Positions 11,096-37,954 of a stretch of 64,000 bases of DNA are shown piece by piece. The notes below the pieces were generated by a model. It searched no databases and had not been told where the DNA came from. It saw nothing but the letters and a program-made list of their open reading frames with translations. The DNA is from Paragorgia papillata. Lineage: Eukaryota; Cnidaria; Anthozoa; Scleralcyonacea; Coralliidae. The translations under genes and the position numbers were made by a program. The first letter of the stretch is position 1, and every line of letters starts with the position of its first letter. The DNA is taken from NCBI GenBank assembly GCA_035771165.1, contig JAWNZC010000238.1, positions 1,167,001-1,231,000 of the forward strand, in the 5' to 3' direction.

Positions 11096-11318
11096 GCCCT
11101 AATCAAACGAGAACGCAAGTCATCGCAAGTTGGCAGTCAGAATTTCTGTGGCGGTCGTTCGAACTCCCCAAATTTACAAAATAAAGGTTTCATGAGTGTT
11201 TTAAACCAGTTTTAACTTTTTCACGGTACATGATATTTTCGGGAAACTATTCAGAGCGGCTGGCTGAGATAGCGTGACAGCCAACATGCGATGACTTGCG
11301 TTCTCGTTTGATTAGGGC
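11096..11318. mobile_element. Foldback MITE
   Basis: Ends of about 39 bp (GCCCTAATCAAACGAGAACG...) are repeated inverted with one or two mismatches. The interior is non-coding. Confidence 0.8.
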
Positions 11319-11459
11319 TTTAAGTTTCGTTTTATAGGCACTTTTGCCTATTGCTGGGTTGCACGTAACGTCTAGGACCTACCAACCAACATGGCTGCCG
11401 TGTCTTTTTCCTCTTCTAAATCTCAGGGGATTTATTGCAACCCACCATTCATTCATACC

Positions 11460-12650
11460 TTCCTGATCAAAATTGTGATAAATACTGACTTATTTTGCAA
11501 AAATTTCATCTTCATAAACTTTTTTGCGCGTAAAGTTGACAATTGTGAGGATTTTCACAACTGAGTTTAATACAAGAAGTGACGACAGATCGGGAACCCG
11601 TGGTAAAAATACGCGCAGTAGGTAATTTGTTCTCTGGTTTTACCAAAATTAATTTTCACATGCCTCGGTTTCCTTTGTTCTTTTGGGAGAATATATTTAA
11701 TTCAATAGCCCCGGCGCAAAAAACAATAGATTAATATTCCCCTCAATATATACTTCTTTTCTATTGTGACTCCTGTCAACCTCGCCCATACGAGCTATCA
11801 TTTCCTTCAAATTATGAAGCTTAACCACTATTAAAACCACCATCTGATTGGACAAACTTTTAAAACGAAACCTCACCCCCATACCACCCCCCGGTAATCA
11901 CGCCCCCCGGAAACCCTAAACCTAATCACAACCCTCCGGAAAATATGAGCCACCTCTCATACCCCGACCACAAGACCCCTATAGGATTTTTACCTTTATG
12001 TGTTCGAGTTTGACATCCCGCTTGTGGGATGGTTTTATTAGATGGTTAAGCTTCATAATTTGAAACCGATGATACCTCCCCATACATGTGAAAATTACTG
12101 CGATTTTCGGTTAGGCTTGGAGACCGGAAGTTTTATTAAAAAGTTTGATCGTTCCACGATTTGACAAGTTCCCATGGGAAATTTGAATGTTTGAACATTT
12201 TGACCAATAGAAATTAAGGCGTTGCCTAAACTTTTGAATTCTGCCCTTGACAACATCCTAAATTGCCCTTGGTAACGTATGCGTTTCAATGTTCAAACTT
12301 TTCGATCAAACTGTTCGTCTCCAAGCTTAGCCGAAAAGCGCAGTAAGAGGCCCCTCGGGGATATGTGTTTAAATCACATATCCCCTCGTGGCCTCAAAAT
12401 AAGCAATACTTATATCGCCCAAATTGTTTAAAAACAATGTGAAACTAGTGCAGGGTATTTGATCTCTCGATTCACATCGATCGGGTTCCCAATTTCTCGT
12501 CACTTCTGGTAACTAGACCTTAGTGTGTTTTTTTCTCACGGTCAACTTTCAAACTACAATTACTTTAATAAGTGCAAAAAAGACAAAGTCCATGAAGATA
12601 AAATTTTTGCAAAAGAGGATGTATTACAATTTTGATGGGGAGAATCTAAA
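11460..12650. mobile_element. Large imperfect foldback element with nested MITE and hairpin
   Basis: Arms near 11460-11600 and 12480-12650 are inverted repeats: GATCAAAATTGTGATAAAT pairs with a matching segment near 12630, and GAAGTGACGA..TCGGGAACCCG pairs with CGGGTTCCCAATTTCTCGTCACTTC. A second foldback lies inside at about 12097-12344 (ends GCGATTTTCGGTTAGGCTTGG and its complement). It is followed by a strong hairpin at 12347-12395 (GAGGCCCCTCGGGGATATGTG and its complement). No gene is present. Confidence 0.6.
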
Positions 12651-12748
12651 TATTCTATAAAATATGTAAACTCCCCCCATGTCCATACAGCAGGCACTTT
12701 AATCCTTTTATACACGGCTTTCCGAGTCGTCTGGCGTTTGAGTAACCT

Positions 12749-13021
12749 CGTTCCCAGGGCCTTTTTGAAATTGGGAGGGCGGGAAAAGGCCCTGGAAGAA
12801 ACTCTGGGTGTAATAAATTAGCATTTTTGTTTAGTATGCAAAATCATTCTGAGTAATAGCTGTTGGAGCTATTTGATCATAACTAGCACAAAACTATGCA
12901 TAAATATGTTTCATGAAGAACGTTTAAGAAGACCAATCAACAAATGAAAAGTCAGAGTGCAACAGCCAATGCCAGGGCCTTTTCTCGCCCTGGCTACCAA
13001 TTTCAAAAAGGCGCTGGGACG
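12749..13021. mobile_element. Foldback MITE
   Basis: The ends CGTTCCCAGGGCCTTTTTGA and TCAAAAAGGCGCTGGGACG are inverted repeats, and inner GGGCGGGAAAAGGCCCTGG pairs with CCAGGGCCTTTTCTCGCCC. Non-coding. Confidence 0.75.
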
Positions 13022-13095
13022 TTGGCGTTACGGTAAAAAGATTGCGGTGCCCTGAAAGTTAGCTTGCGGGCGCAGCTAACTTTCAAACCGCTTTT

Positions 13096-13366
13096 ACTGT
13101 CGTAGCAATAGAAGCGTTCCTAAAATATCGTGGCCTCAAGTTGATCAATTCATTTGATGAAAATTATTGCTAACTTCCTGTTTTGAATTTGATTGGTTTC
13201 TGGTTTTTAGACAACCAATAAGAAACAGGATTATTTGCCAAACACCAATCAAATTCAAAAGAGAATTCAAAACAGGAAGTTAGCATTAATTTTCATCAAA
13301 TGAATTGATCAACTTGAGCAATGTATTGCAACAATATTTTAGGAACGCTTCTATTGCCACGACAGT
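13096..13366. mobile_element. Foldback MITE with long arms
   Basis: ACTGTCGTAGCAATAGAAGC at the left is repeated inverted at the right. Pairing continues through the TTGATCAATTCATTTGATGA region and ACTTCCTGTTTTGAATTTGA, giving arms of more than 100 bp. Non-coding. Confidence 0.85.
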
Positions 13367-13678
13367 AATATATTCTGTGTGTGATTTCGTTCGTTCGTTC
13401 GTTAGGAATCAATAGCAAGCGACATTTTTTACGTGACATTTTTAACGCGATGTTTTGAACGCCACATGGCATGTGTCTGGTTATAAAGTTGTTCCAGAAC
13501 AACAACGCGCATGAAAGGGGTAAATAGTCACTACAACTACCACGGTCAACCATTTAGAGGGCATTGGCAATAAAGTTTGTCTAATTTGAAAGAACTTGTC
13601 ATCGAGACCTTTTAATTACAACTTCCCCGTATCTTTCTTCGTTTTTGAGGTATTTTAGTTTGTTTGATATGTAATTGT

Positions 13679-13853
13679 AGGTCTCTGACGCCATAAACAG
13701 GGTACAGCATTTTCATGTGCATGATTGCTTAACATGAAATGTTCAGTGTCCAAGAGTTTTAATATGCACAGTTTCAAGTGATTTCCTTGAGCAGAGGTAT
13801 AACTGAGTTTGCTGTGTGAAAATGTTGTACCCCGGTTATGACGTCAAAGACCA
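13679..13853. mobile_element. Foldback MITE
   Basis: GTCTCTGACGCCATAAACAG, GGTACA and CATTTTCA at the left pair with the inverted TGAAAATGTTGTACCCCGG..GACGTCAAAGAC at the right. Non-coding. Confidence 0.65.
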
Positions 13854-13919
13854 ACTCCGATTTACATACTTTCAAATTTTACATTACAGAGGTGAGTATA
13901 TAATGAAAAATTGTGGTCA

Positions 13920-14438
13920 GTTTAAAGTGCCTATGAAATTTTAAACGAAAATTAAGTTTGTCTTATTTGAAAGAACGCTTAAAATGACAATATAACATAT
14001 TTTGTAGATTTTTGTTTCCTTGCTTCGTTTTTGAGATATTTCAGTTTGTTTGATATGTAAATTTGACTTACAAGATAACTTTACGTCACAGTTTGCATAA
14101 TGAGTTATCGCAAAGTGTTCCATATCTTTGTTATTATTGAACAAAAGCACTTCACGAATTAGGAACCATGTGCGAGTGTTTCTCTTACAACAGAGTCTGT
14201 AACAGTCTCCTTTTTGTTTGGCGATAACAAAGATATATAATCTTTTGCGACAAGTCATTATGCAAAGAGTGACGTAAAGAGTGGCGTAAAGTTATCTTAT
14301 AAGTTAAATTTGCATATCAAACAAACTGAAATATCTCAAAAACGAAGCAAGGAAACCAAACAACTTCAAAATATGTTACTCTATCATTTTAAGTGTAAAT
14401 AAGACAAACTTAATTTTCGTTTCATAGGCACTTTAAAA
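13920..14438. mobile_element. Foldback MITE, about 520 bp
   Basis: TTTAAAGTGCCTATGAAA at the left and TTTCATAGGCACTTTAAA at the right are inverted ends. Pairing continues through the CGAAAATTAAGTTTGTCTTA and TTGCTTCGTTTTTGAGATAT segments. Related sequence occurs around 11000 and 13560-13680, so this is a multi-copy family. Confidence 0.85.
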
Positions 14439-14629
14439 CAGAATTCAAGATTCCATAGCGTAAACCGCCAAACTAACATTTTACAAAAAAATTATGAATC
14501 AATAACATAATCAGTGTAAATTAAGCGTTTGAATAATTTGAAAATCTAACATATTAATAGTAGGTAAATAGATCCTTACGAAAAGTAGACAAAAGCTGGG
14601 ATAATCCGTTTCAAATCACAGGATTCTTG

Positions 14630-14815
14630 TTATTCCGGTTGAGGTACGCATGCGTAAATATCCGAGCGGAATCTGGATAGTATGTTCTCCTTGTTTGACT
14701 TTTCCCCAAACAAGTCAATGGGGTTGCTGGCGAAGCTCGAATTACAGCATCTACACACATACGGCGAAGATATCGATCGCGGCAACGTCTTCACTGGAGT
14801 CTTGTCGTCCGACAT
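14630..14815 (-). pseudogene. Possible ZAD-like zinc-finger exon fragment
   Basis: From the ATG at 14815 on the minus strand, the frame encodes a short peptide with YVCRCCNSSF, then LFGEKSNKENILSRF. This resembles the start of the ZAD-like Cys-rich domain of repeat-associated zinc-finger proteins that are multi-copy in cnidarian genomes. The domain's second Cys pair is not found. The frame stops at 14630, with a weak potential donor (C|GTACCT) shortly before. It could be a first exon or a transposed fragment; no other exon is seen. Confidence 0.3.
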
Positions 14816-14875
14816 CTTTGTTATTTTGGTTTTATTAATTCTACTTCCGCTCACTTCAGACCAACTCATGCTCAC

Positions 14876-15506
14876 GATTCAGCCAATGACGTAACGATTT
14901 GAAACGATAAAATATGGTACAGGTTTTCATGAAAGTTTGTGGAAAGATTGATCATAGACCAGAGGACCAACCCATTCGATTTTGGTTGAAATTTGGACAA
15001 GAAATTAATAATAAAAATCTGACCACACGATTCTCCGTGTAAAAGAAATGCGTGTAGGCTTGAGGGCCCTCTTGTTTGTATTGCCAATGCCCTTTTAACA
15101 CAGATTCGGCTGTAGCAGCTAGAGCACATGTTTAGCTAGTCCTCACAACTACAGTATATCCCATGAAAACATCAAATGATAAAAGTGTGTGTTTCATGGT
15201 ATAATTCAAATCTGACATCTATTGAAGAATACGGAGGAAAAAATTTAATCTATATTGTACCATATTAATTAATGGAGGTTACTAATAAATAAAGTTGTCG
15301 AGTTTCTACATCAGTGTCAAGAATACAGTACATGTAAATAAATTTTATAACATTAGAACGAACTGTAATGCAGTCTTAAACATTTTAGTTTCCGAATTGG
15401 TAAAATTACAGTACAATAGAATAGTGTTCAGAGCTAAAAATCGTCCTCGTTTAATAAATCCAAAAATGGTCCATCTTTCACAAGGCAAAACAATAAGCAG
15501 ACTTTT
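14876..15506. other. Intergenic DNA, nothing recognised
   Basis: AT-rich sequence with no convincing gene, RNA or repeat structure. The open frame at 15295-15729 runs into a transposon end and is not credible. Confidence 0.4.
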
Positions 15507-16375
15507 TAGGGCCTATATGATCCCCGTATACCGGAATCTCGGCTTGTGGATAATTTACTGTTATTTTCCAAGTTACGTTTATATGGAGAACGGGACGTCC
15601 CCCCTGACCGGGAGGCGGGACGAATGTTTGTCCATATTAACGCAATATCCCGGTAGAAGTTTACGGACAACTGCAATCCTTGTCATTTTGAATATTACGT
15701 CAGAATTTCGTCCAAACGGTCAGGTCTAGAGATACCCTGGGAGGGAGAGCCTCTGGTCTCGCGAGCTTCAAATCTCACTTTGGCGAGTTCAAGATCTGAA
15801 CTCGGTTTTTGATTGGCCTAAATTTCTGAAAGCGTTACTATTGGTTAATCAAAGCAAGTCACGCGTGACCGTGAGTAATTAAAAATATTAAAAACTTAAA
15901 CCATACACCTCTGAGTCTCGGATTGCCGTTTCAGTTCACTGAAATACCAAAGTGAAAGTCTAGTTTTCGTGAACAGAGGAAGTCCGATAATTATTCTTTC
16001 CACAGTGAGTTGGAATTGTGATAAAATCCAGTTTCCTTATCGAAAACGAAGTAACGAACGAGTGTGACAGCGTGCTTTACTTCCTGTCGAGGACTATGAA
16101 CAATCGTAACATAGCAACGTGCGTTTCAAATTTCACTCAACCGTGAGAATAATCAACAGGAAATAACTCACCAAAGTAAGATTTGAAGCTCGCGAGACCA
16201 GAGGCTCTCCCTCCCAAACACAAACTCAGAGCCTCTGGTACCAGATAGTCTAGAGACAAAACACTAATTAGGGTGAGTTTTTTGCTTTTTTTGCTCCATT
16301 TCCTTAAATTCCCGCGCTTTTTGACCCGGGATGAAATTCATCCCGGTATACCGCGATCATATAAAGAGGCCCTTA
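15507..16375. mobile_element. Inverted-repeat element carrying a nested MITE
   Basis: The outer ends AGGGCCTATATGATCC..CGTATACCGG and CCGGTATACCG..ATCATATAAAGAGGCCCT are inverted repeats. The interior includes the separate foldback at 15738-16217. No transposase is present. Confidence 0.55.
15738..16217. mobile_element. Foldback MITE, 480 bp, nested
   Basis: Ends of at least 37 bp (GGGAGGGAGAGCCTCTGGTC, then CGCGAGCTTCAAATCT) are repeated inverted with near identity. The interior is non-coding. Confidence 0.9.
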
Positions 16376-16603
16376 GAGTCTCGTGGACAAGATCGATTTT
16401 CAAGTTGTTTTGGACAGAAAATGAACGGCCAATCGTTTGCCTTGTAAAAATTTGTCTTTGAATAATTTATATACTTCTATCAAACAAATCTTTCTTGGTG
16501 GGACGGACATGAAACAACTGCTAAAAAGGTTTACTTAGACCAAGGCCAGAAAATGCGAGTTGTTGTTTTTTTTCGTCGTTTGTAGTAGCTATCCAAAGAG
16601 GGT

Positions 16604-33281
<16,678 letters not shown>

Positions 33282-33905
33282 ACTCAAGAGTATTTTGCCC
33301 ACCTAAAATAGTGGGTTTAATGGCAAATCAAGGACCAATTTCACTGGGATGGAACAGATTATACCCAACACCTTCGACCCTCCCTTTCGTTCAATCGTTG
33401 TATACACAGTCTAATCCTCGGAAAATATCAATGCTCATGCGCGAACCTCAGACGGGGGAGTCAGGGCACTTAAATCTACCAACAATGCATGTGCAAGAAC
33501 ACTTGATCCACGGCTTGATCAAAAGGCAAAGCTGTTTCGCGCAGAGGTTTCGCGGCGTCACAGCGGAAGTAAAATGTGCAAAAATGCAAACTCGCCCTGG
33601 GGGTAGTAAATTTAAGAAGATAATTTTTTCTATGCCACCATATGATGCCACTGCCTCCTCCGCAGGCTCTTCTTATAATTTTTAGGAAAATAGTTAAATT
33701 TCTCATGTTGAGCGAAACTCGATCGCGTTTGTGAAGCCAGGGAACTAGCGTAGAGCGCGCGCAATGGTTGCAATGGTTGCGCGCAATGGTCGCGCATATA
33801 CTGCGCGCACCCATATACGTCCCCCCCCCCCCCGCCAAATGATCGACCAGATCTCAATCTTGAGAAGCGACTGGGGACGAGACAGATGATGCCACGTATT
33901 TTCGG
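33282..33905. other. Upstream region of calcineurin A
   Basis: The 5' UTR and promoter of the phosphatase gene must start here, but no specific core-promoter motif is clear. It includes a poly-C run near 33822-33832 and short GCGC/CAATGGTTGC repeats. Confidence 0.4.
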
Positions 33906-34206
33906 TTAAAGGTGATCTACAGTCCGTTCTGCGCATGTACGAAACTAATGTTTACATCTTTATTTACAAAAACAAAAACTGATACCTCTTTCAAGATTGT
34001 AAGCTTTTCTTGCTTCCTCTTCATTACTTGTACTTGAAACAAAACATTTTTAGCGGAAATAGAAGAAATCCGAAGAGATATCCTCGCCGAATCGCTTGGT
34101 TTTCTGCCAATGTTGCTCCTAACGGTTTACACTGAGCTTAGTACTTGATCATGTAATTATCGATGAATACATGTTTTGCGCAGATCGCACTGTAGATCAC
34201 CTTTAA
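33906..34206. mobile_element. MITE with inverted ends
   Basis: TTAAAGGTGATCTACAGT..TGCGCA at the left and TGCGCA..ACTGTAGATCACCTTTAA at the right are inverted repeats. Non-coding. Confidence 0.8.
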
Positions 34207-34224
34207 AAGCGCTCAAAAGTCAAA

Positions 34225-34570
34225 ACCATAGAACTTTTTGGCGTACCACTCAAAATCTTCTTATTTTAGCATTATTGTGTAGCTTATAGAATCAACAAAC
34301 TTTTTATAAGCATTTGGGGGTTGAGAAACATACTAGTATCAAACGATAAAAACATCATGAAGGTAGGTATGCTACAAAAATGTCGAATCCGCCATATTTA
34401 TACAGTAATCAATGCGATTTGTTTTTGTTCAAGCAACATTTTCTTTTTGGCGTATCCCTCACAATTTCTTTCTTTTAGCATTAATGTGCAGCTCATACAG
34501 TCAACAAACTTTTTAAGTACATGTGGGGGTTGAGAAACATATCAAAAGATACGAATGTAGATATGATCAG
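34225..34570. repeat. Two diverged direct repeats of about 140-200 bp
   Basis: TTTTTGGCGTA..CTCA, TTTTAGCATTA, TCAACAAACTTTTTA and GGGGGTTGAGAAACATA occur once at 34235-34335 and again in the same order at 34440-34545. Confidence 0.7.
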
Positions 34571-34670
34571 TTTTGAGCACATGTTACGCGACATAGAAAA
34601 AATTATCCTCTTGAATCTAGTATTGATACGAGTAAACTACAATTTCCAAATGAGGAATACCGGCGTTTTC

Positions 34671-35240
34671 AGAGGGTGGTAAAAGGGGGGGGGTACCCGA
34701 TCACGTTTCACGGGAAATAAAAAAGTCATTTCTCATTTCACGGATAAGAAAACTGCCATTTCACGTTTCACACAAAATTACGGGAACGATTAATCAACTC
34801 TGTGACAATTATTCACAGAAGGTGAAGTAGATTGAAGCTGAGTAAATTGAAGCTCATATTGATCATAAACACCAAGTGCTGACAATGCTGACCAAAATGA
34901 TCGAGGGCTCTGGGGAAAGGTAGGCATAGGAGACCCTAGATCGTGGATGCGCGAGCGAGTAATATAAGCGAGAGACTTTGGCAAGTCTAGGAGAACGATG
35001 GCTCTCGCAGATCAGAACAAATTAAACTTATAATCTTAAAAATTATAAAATACGTAATGCTTAATCACAGTTCACGACAACTTCAGTACTTTATTCTCAT
35101 TTCACGGACAATTATTATCGACAATCACGGCTCACGGCTGGAATACAAATCACGTTTCACGACACAAATTAAATTCCAGCATTTCACAATAAAATATATT
35201 GGCAATTCACGGCTCACGAAAATACCCTTTACCACCCTCT
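34671..35240. mobile_element. Inverted-repeat element, 570 bp
   Basis: AGAGGGTGGTAAAAGGG at the left and CCCTTTACCACCCTCT at the right are inverted ends. The interior has many CACGTTTCACG/CGTGAAAC-type words and no gene. Confidence 0.75.
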
Positions 35241-35833
35241 TTTCAGTTTCACAAAATATTGTCTCGTTCTGGAGATATTTAAATTTCTGAAACATGTAAA
35301 TTAAGTGCCTCGTTGCGCCACTAGTTTACTCACACAGGCCAAAATAAGATTTACAAAATGAGTAATATATCTGAAACTATGAAGTGGAAATAATCCAAAC
35401 TTTGCACAAGTATAGTTACGTTATCATAAAAGTACACTCCACTGTGCGCATATAACATGTTGTTGCTACGGAAACCGTTTAGAACCACGAGCATTTTTAC
35501 TAAAAAATTAAAATATTAATTTTATGTTTCCTTTCAAAAGAATATGATGATTGAAACATTCAAAATACAATATCTGTGTGTCTACAAATATTCATGTCAA
35601 TGTATTGCAGTAAAAGTTGTTTTAACTTTAATTTCATATTTTCACACGGATCCGTTTTCGTTTTCAACTTTTTTCTCCGTGTTTAAAAAAAATCGCGTCC
35701 ACATGAGAACAGCTGGAAAACAGCGTTTTAAAAAGTTCCACTTTAGTTTGGAGACCGTCTTCGAAAAGTTTTGTTTTTCATTCGATGACCGTTTCATGAA
35801 GGTGTGTTGTGGGTGGGGGTGGGGGGTATGGAT
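35241..35833. other. Left flank of the Polinton insertion
   Basis: No gene or clear repeat is recognised. The open frames that run across the element boundary are spurious. Confidence 0.4.
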
Positions 35834-35839
35834 CACGTT
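35834..35839. repeat. Polinton target-site duplication, left (CACGTT)
   Basis: CACGTT lies immediately before the left terminal AGT and recurs immediately after the right terminal ACT (56019-56024). Six-base duplications are the known hallmark of Polinton/Maverick integration. Confidence 0.95.
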
Positions 35840-36071
35840 AGTAGTGTATAATTGCCGATTCTGGGACAATTGGGTAAAAGCGTTTAAAAATATGTTTGCA
35901 ACCCCTCCCCCATGGAATCCCGTTTGACGATTCTGGGACATTTCCAAAAATGGTTGACTTCCGGTTTCCAAAATTGTTGACTTCCGGTTTCCAAAATTGT
36001 TGACTTCCGGTTTCCAAAATTGTTGCCTTCCGGTTTCCAAAATTGTTGCCAAGTTTTTGGGATTGGGGGTT
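35840..36071. repeat. Polinton left terminal inverted repeat (232 bp)
   Basis: It begins AGTAGTGTATAATTGCC and reads as identical to the reverse complement of 55787-56018. Its inner half holds four tandem 23-bp units containing CTTCCGGTTTCCAAAATTG, preceded by a variant unit. These iterons could be binding sites for integrase or the terminal-protein replication origin (inference). Confidence 0.95.
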
Positions 36072-36104
36072 GCCAAGATGACAAAGGTTTTAAAATTTAA
36101 ATAA

Positions 36105-36305
36105 ATGAATAGCAAAAGGAGTAACTTATGTCCAGACAGAGAGAAATGTATGTGGGTAGGTTTTAAAACATATCCAGGCAAACCACCAAATATTATATAC
36201 CATAACAAAAGTACACATCCAGGAACAGTTTGCAACCACATACATCCAGGCGAAACAAAAACCCAAATGTTGGTTAGAACAGGGGTATATGATACAGTTT
36301 TTTGA
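36105..36305 (+). CDS. Small Cys/His-containing Polinton protein (66 aa)
   Basis: This is the first gene inside the left repeat. The ATG sits in TTTAAATAAATG, the same start context used by the clear Polinton genes, which argues that it is real. The product (MNSKRSNLCPDREKCMW...) has three Cys, three His and several Pro residues and no membrane segment. I do not recognise a family; a small zinc-binding protein is possible. It is followed 39 bp later by the coiled-coil gene. Confidence 0.5.
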   Translation: MNSKRSNLCPDREKCMWVGFKTYPGKPPNIIYHNKSTHPGTVCNHIHPGETKTQMLVRTGVYDTVF

Positions 36306-36344
36306 ATTGAACTATTTTTTCTGAAAAAAAATAAAAGAATAAGA

Positions 36345-36938
36345 ATGAACTCAAATGAAACAACCAACAGTTTAAACAAAGAAATTGTTGAACTAAAAAA
36401 AATGCTTAACGAAGAAATTGCAGACAAAAATGAAAAAATTTTAAGAATAAGAATTAATGCAACAAAAGTTGAAGAAGAAAACATAAAACTGAAAACTTGC
36501 ATTGACCAACTTGAAGAAGAAAACAATGAAATGGTAGAAACCGAAATTATGAATGAAAGAATTGAAAATGAGGCTTGTACCAGTTATTTGGAAAAACTTA
36601 ATGAAGCTTTGGAAAGCAAAAATGAAATTTTGGTAAGACAATATGAAGAAATGAAAACAATGCACAAAAAACAATATGAAAAAATGGTAGAATTGTATGA
36701 AAACAGAAATGAAATTTCGGAAAGACAAATTGAAAATCTTGAAGAAAGACTTACCCAAATTGATGATGACCCCGAAAATGAAGATGATTTTGAAGAAATT
36801 GATGACGATGAAGACAACCTTAATGACTCCGATGACTCCGATGATGAAGGCTCCGAAGAAGTATTTGATGAGCTTGGAATTATTGAAGAAGAAGACCGTC
36901 AGTTTCCAAAAGAAGGAGAGTGCGAAAACGAACTCTAA
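36345..36938 (+). CDS. Acidic coiled-coil protein, unknown function
   Basis: The 197-aa product is almost entirely heptad-like Glu/Lys/Asn/Leu sequence (residues 5-145), predicted as a long coiled coil. It is followed by a very acidic Asp/Glu/Ser tail (about 145-197). There is no signal peptide or membrane segment. It lies just upstream of the two spike-like genes, so a fibre, scaffold or capsid-associated role is possible, but no family is recognised. The frame is intact, and a perfect 7-bp hairpin follows at 36975. Confidence 0.75.
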   Translation: MNSNETTNSLNKEIVELKKMLNEEIADKNEKILRIRINATKVEEENIKLKTCIDQLEEENNEMVETEIMNERIENEACTSYLEKLNEALESKNEILVRQYEEMKTMHKKQYEKMVELYENRNEISERQIENLEERLTQIDDDPENEDDFEEIDDDEDNLNDSDDSDDEGSEEVFDELGIIEEEDRQFPKEGECENEL

Positions 36939-36974
36939 AACCATCCCAAAACACAAACAAAAAAACCCAAAAAT

Positions 36975-36992
36975 CTTTAACAAAAATGTTAA
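36975..36992 (+). terminator. Hairpin after coiled-coil gene (TTTAACA-loop-TGTTAAA)
   Basis: A perfect 7-bp stem with an AAAA loop, followed by an A/T tract, lies 36 bp past the stop codon. It has the same style as the other intergenic hairpins of this element. Terminator or polyadenylation-signal function is inferred. Confidence 0.5.
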
Positions 36993-37011
36993 AAATTTTG
37001 CAAGATAAATA

Positions 37012-37836
37012 ATGAGTTATTATTATGGTTATGGAAGACAGAGAAGATCATTTGAAGATGGTTCTGACATGGAAAAGAAAATCAAAGAAATTGAAAGAAA
37101 ATTAAAAAATCTTTCATTACATGACGAAAATTACAAAACTGTTTTTGATATCAACATAACAAAAGCTGACAAAACCTTTGAAACTGTTGCTGGAGAAAAA
37201 AGAATAACCCAAGCACGACAAGGTAGCTCTGTTTTATGGCAAAACGATAAAACCCATGCACCAACATTTGGTTCTGATTCCACTGGTCCTGGTAAAGATT
37301 ACATTGAAAACAAGGGAGGTAACTATATGTGTTTTGTTTGTCCTGAAATGCAGTTTGGCGATATTTCTGTTTTTGTTGTTTGTACTGTTGTTGACACATC
37401 TGTTTCTGGATATTGTTGTTATCTTATTGGGGACGATAATGGTGGGTGGGATAAATCTGTTACATTTAAACCATACTCTTACTCCAAATTAATTATTGGT
37501 GGTATTGAAGATGATAACGGTAAAACTATGGATATTAACGTTGGACACAGCATTCTTAGTAAACACATAGTTTCTTGTCATTGGTTAGGCACTGGAGGAA
37601 TAATATATTTAAATGGAAAATTTTGTACAGGATCAAAATTTCAACCAGATTTGACAGACATAGGTAGTCCATTCGGATCTGTATTTTTAAATGAAAGATT
37701 TAATGGAACCCCTTCGCCCAATAATGAACTAAAAGGGAAAATATATGGGATTAAAATTGTTTATGGATCATTATTACCTTCCGAGATTATCAAAATTAAC
37801 AAGGATATGATGAAGGAATACGGAAACTTCATTTGA
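37012..37836 (+). CDS. LamG-like (concanavalin-type) spike protein with MSYYYGY N-terminus
   Basis: The 274-aa product starts MSYYYGYGRQRRSFED, has a short charged helix (about residues 20-40) and then a predominantly beta domain (about 45-270). Its GGIIYLNGKF and GKIYGIKIVYGSLLPSEI segments are typical of LamG/concanavalin A-like jelly rolls. The first seven residues and the upstream DNA are shared with the collagen-like gene next to it, suggesting a common virion-anchoring tag carrying different receptor-facing domains. Binding a glycan or host protein is an inference. The stop overlaps the start of a degenerate gene remnant (37837-37951). Confidence 0.75.
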   Translation: MSYYYGYGRQRRSFEDGSDMEKKIKEIERKLKNLSLHDENYKTVFDINITKADKTFETVAGEKRITQARQGSSVLWQNDKTHAPTFGSDSTGPGKDYIENKGGNYMCFVCPEMQFGDISVFVVCTVVDTSVSGYCCYLIGDDNGGWDKSVTFKPYSYSKLIIGGIEDDNGKTMDINVGHSILSKHIVSCHWLGTGGIIYLNGKFCTGSKFQPDLTDIGSPFGSVFLNERFNGTPSPNNELKGKIYGIKIVYGSLLPSEIIKINKDMMKEYGNFI

Positions 37837-37951
37837 AAAACCAGAACAAAAACCAGAACAAACCATTACAAAAACTCCTCCACCTGTCCATGCCAAAAAT
37901 CCAAAAAGGGTCGCACAAGGGCAAAAAAATTTAAAAACTTTACCAAGATAA
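37837..37951 (+). pseudogene. Remnant copy of the PPPVH..KNPKRVAQG membrane-protein gene
   Basis: Immediately after the LamG-like stop, a different frame encodes EKPEQKPEQTITKTPPPVH, then KNPKRVAQG, and stops at 37949-37951. The intact gene at 40839-41222 has the same order (PEQ-rich, QTITKAPPPVH, KNPKRVAQGKK). The remnant lacks a start codon and everything after KRVAQG, including the membrane segment. It marks an old duplication or recombination in the spike region. Confidence 0.8.
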
Positions 37952-37954
37952 ATA

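Noticed and set aside
15295..15729. 144-codon frame as a host gene
   Set aside because: It runs into the end of an inverted-repeat element and shows no recognisable domain or splice context.
35940..36060. Regular repeats in the terminal inverted repeat as a CRISPR array
   Set aside because: Units are directly adjacent without unique spacers, mirrored in the other terminus, and the genome is eukaryotic.
35642..36526. 294-codon minus-strand frame across the Polinton left boundary
   Set aside because: It spans host DNA, the target duplication and the terminal repeat, so it cannot be an old gene; composition is low-complexity.
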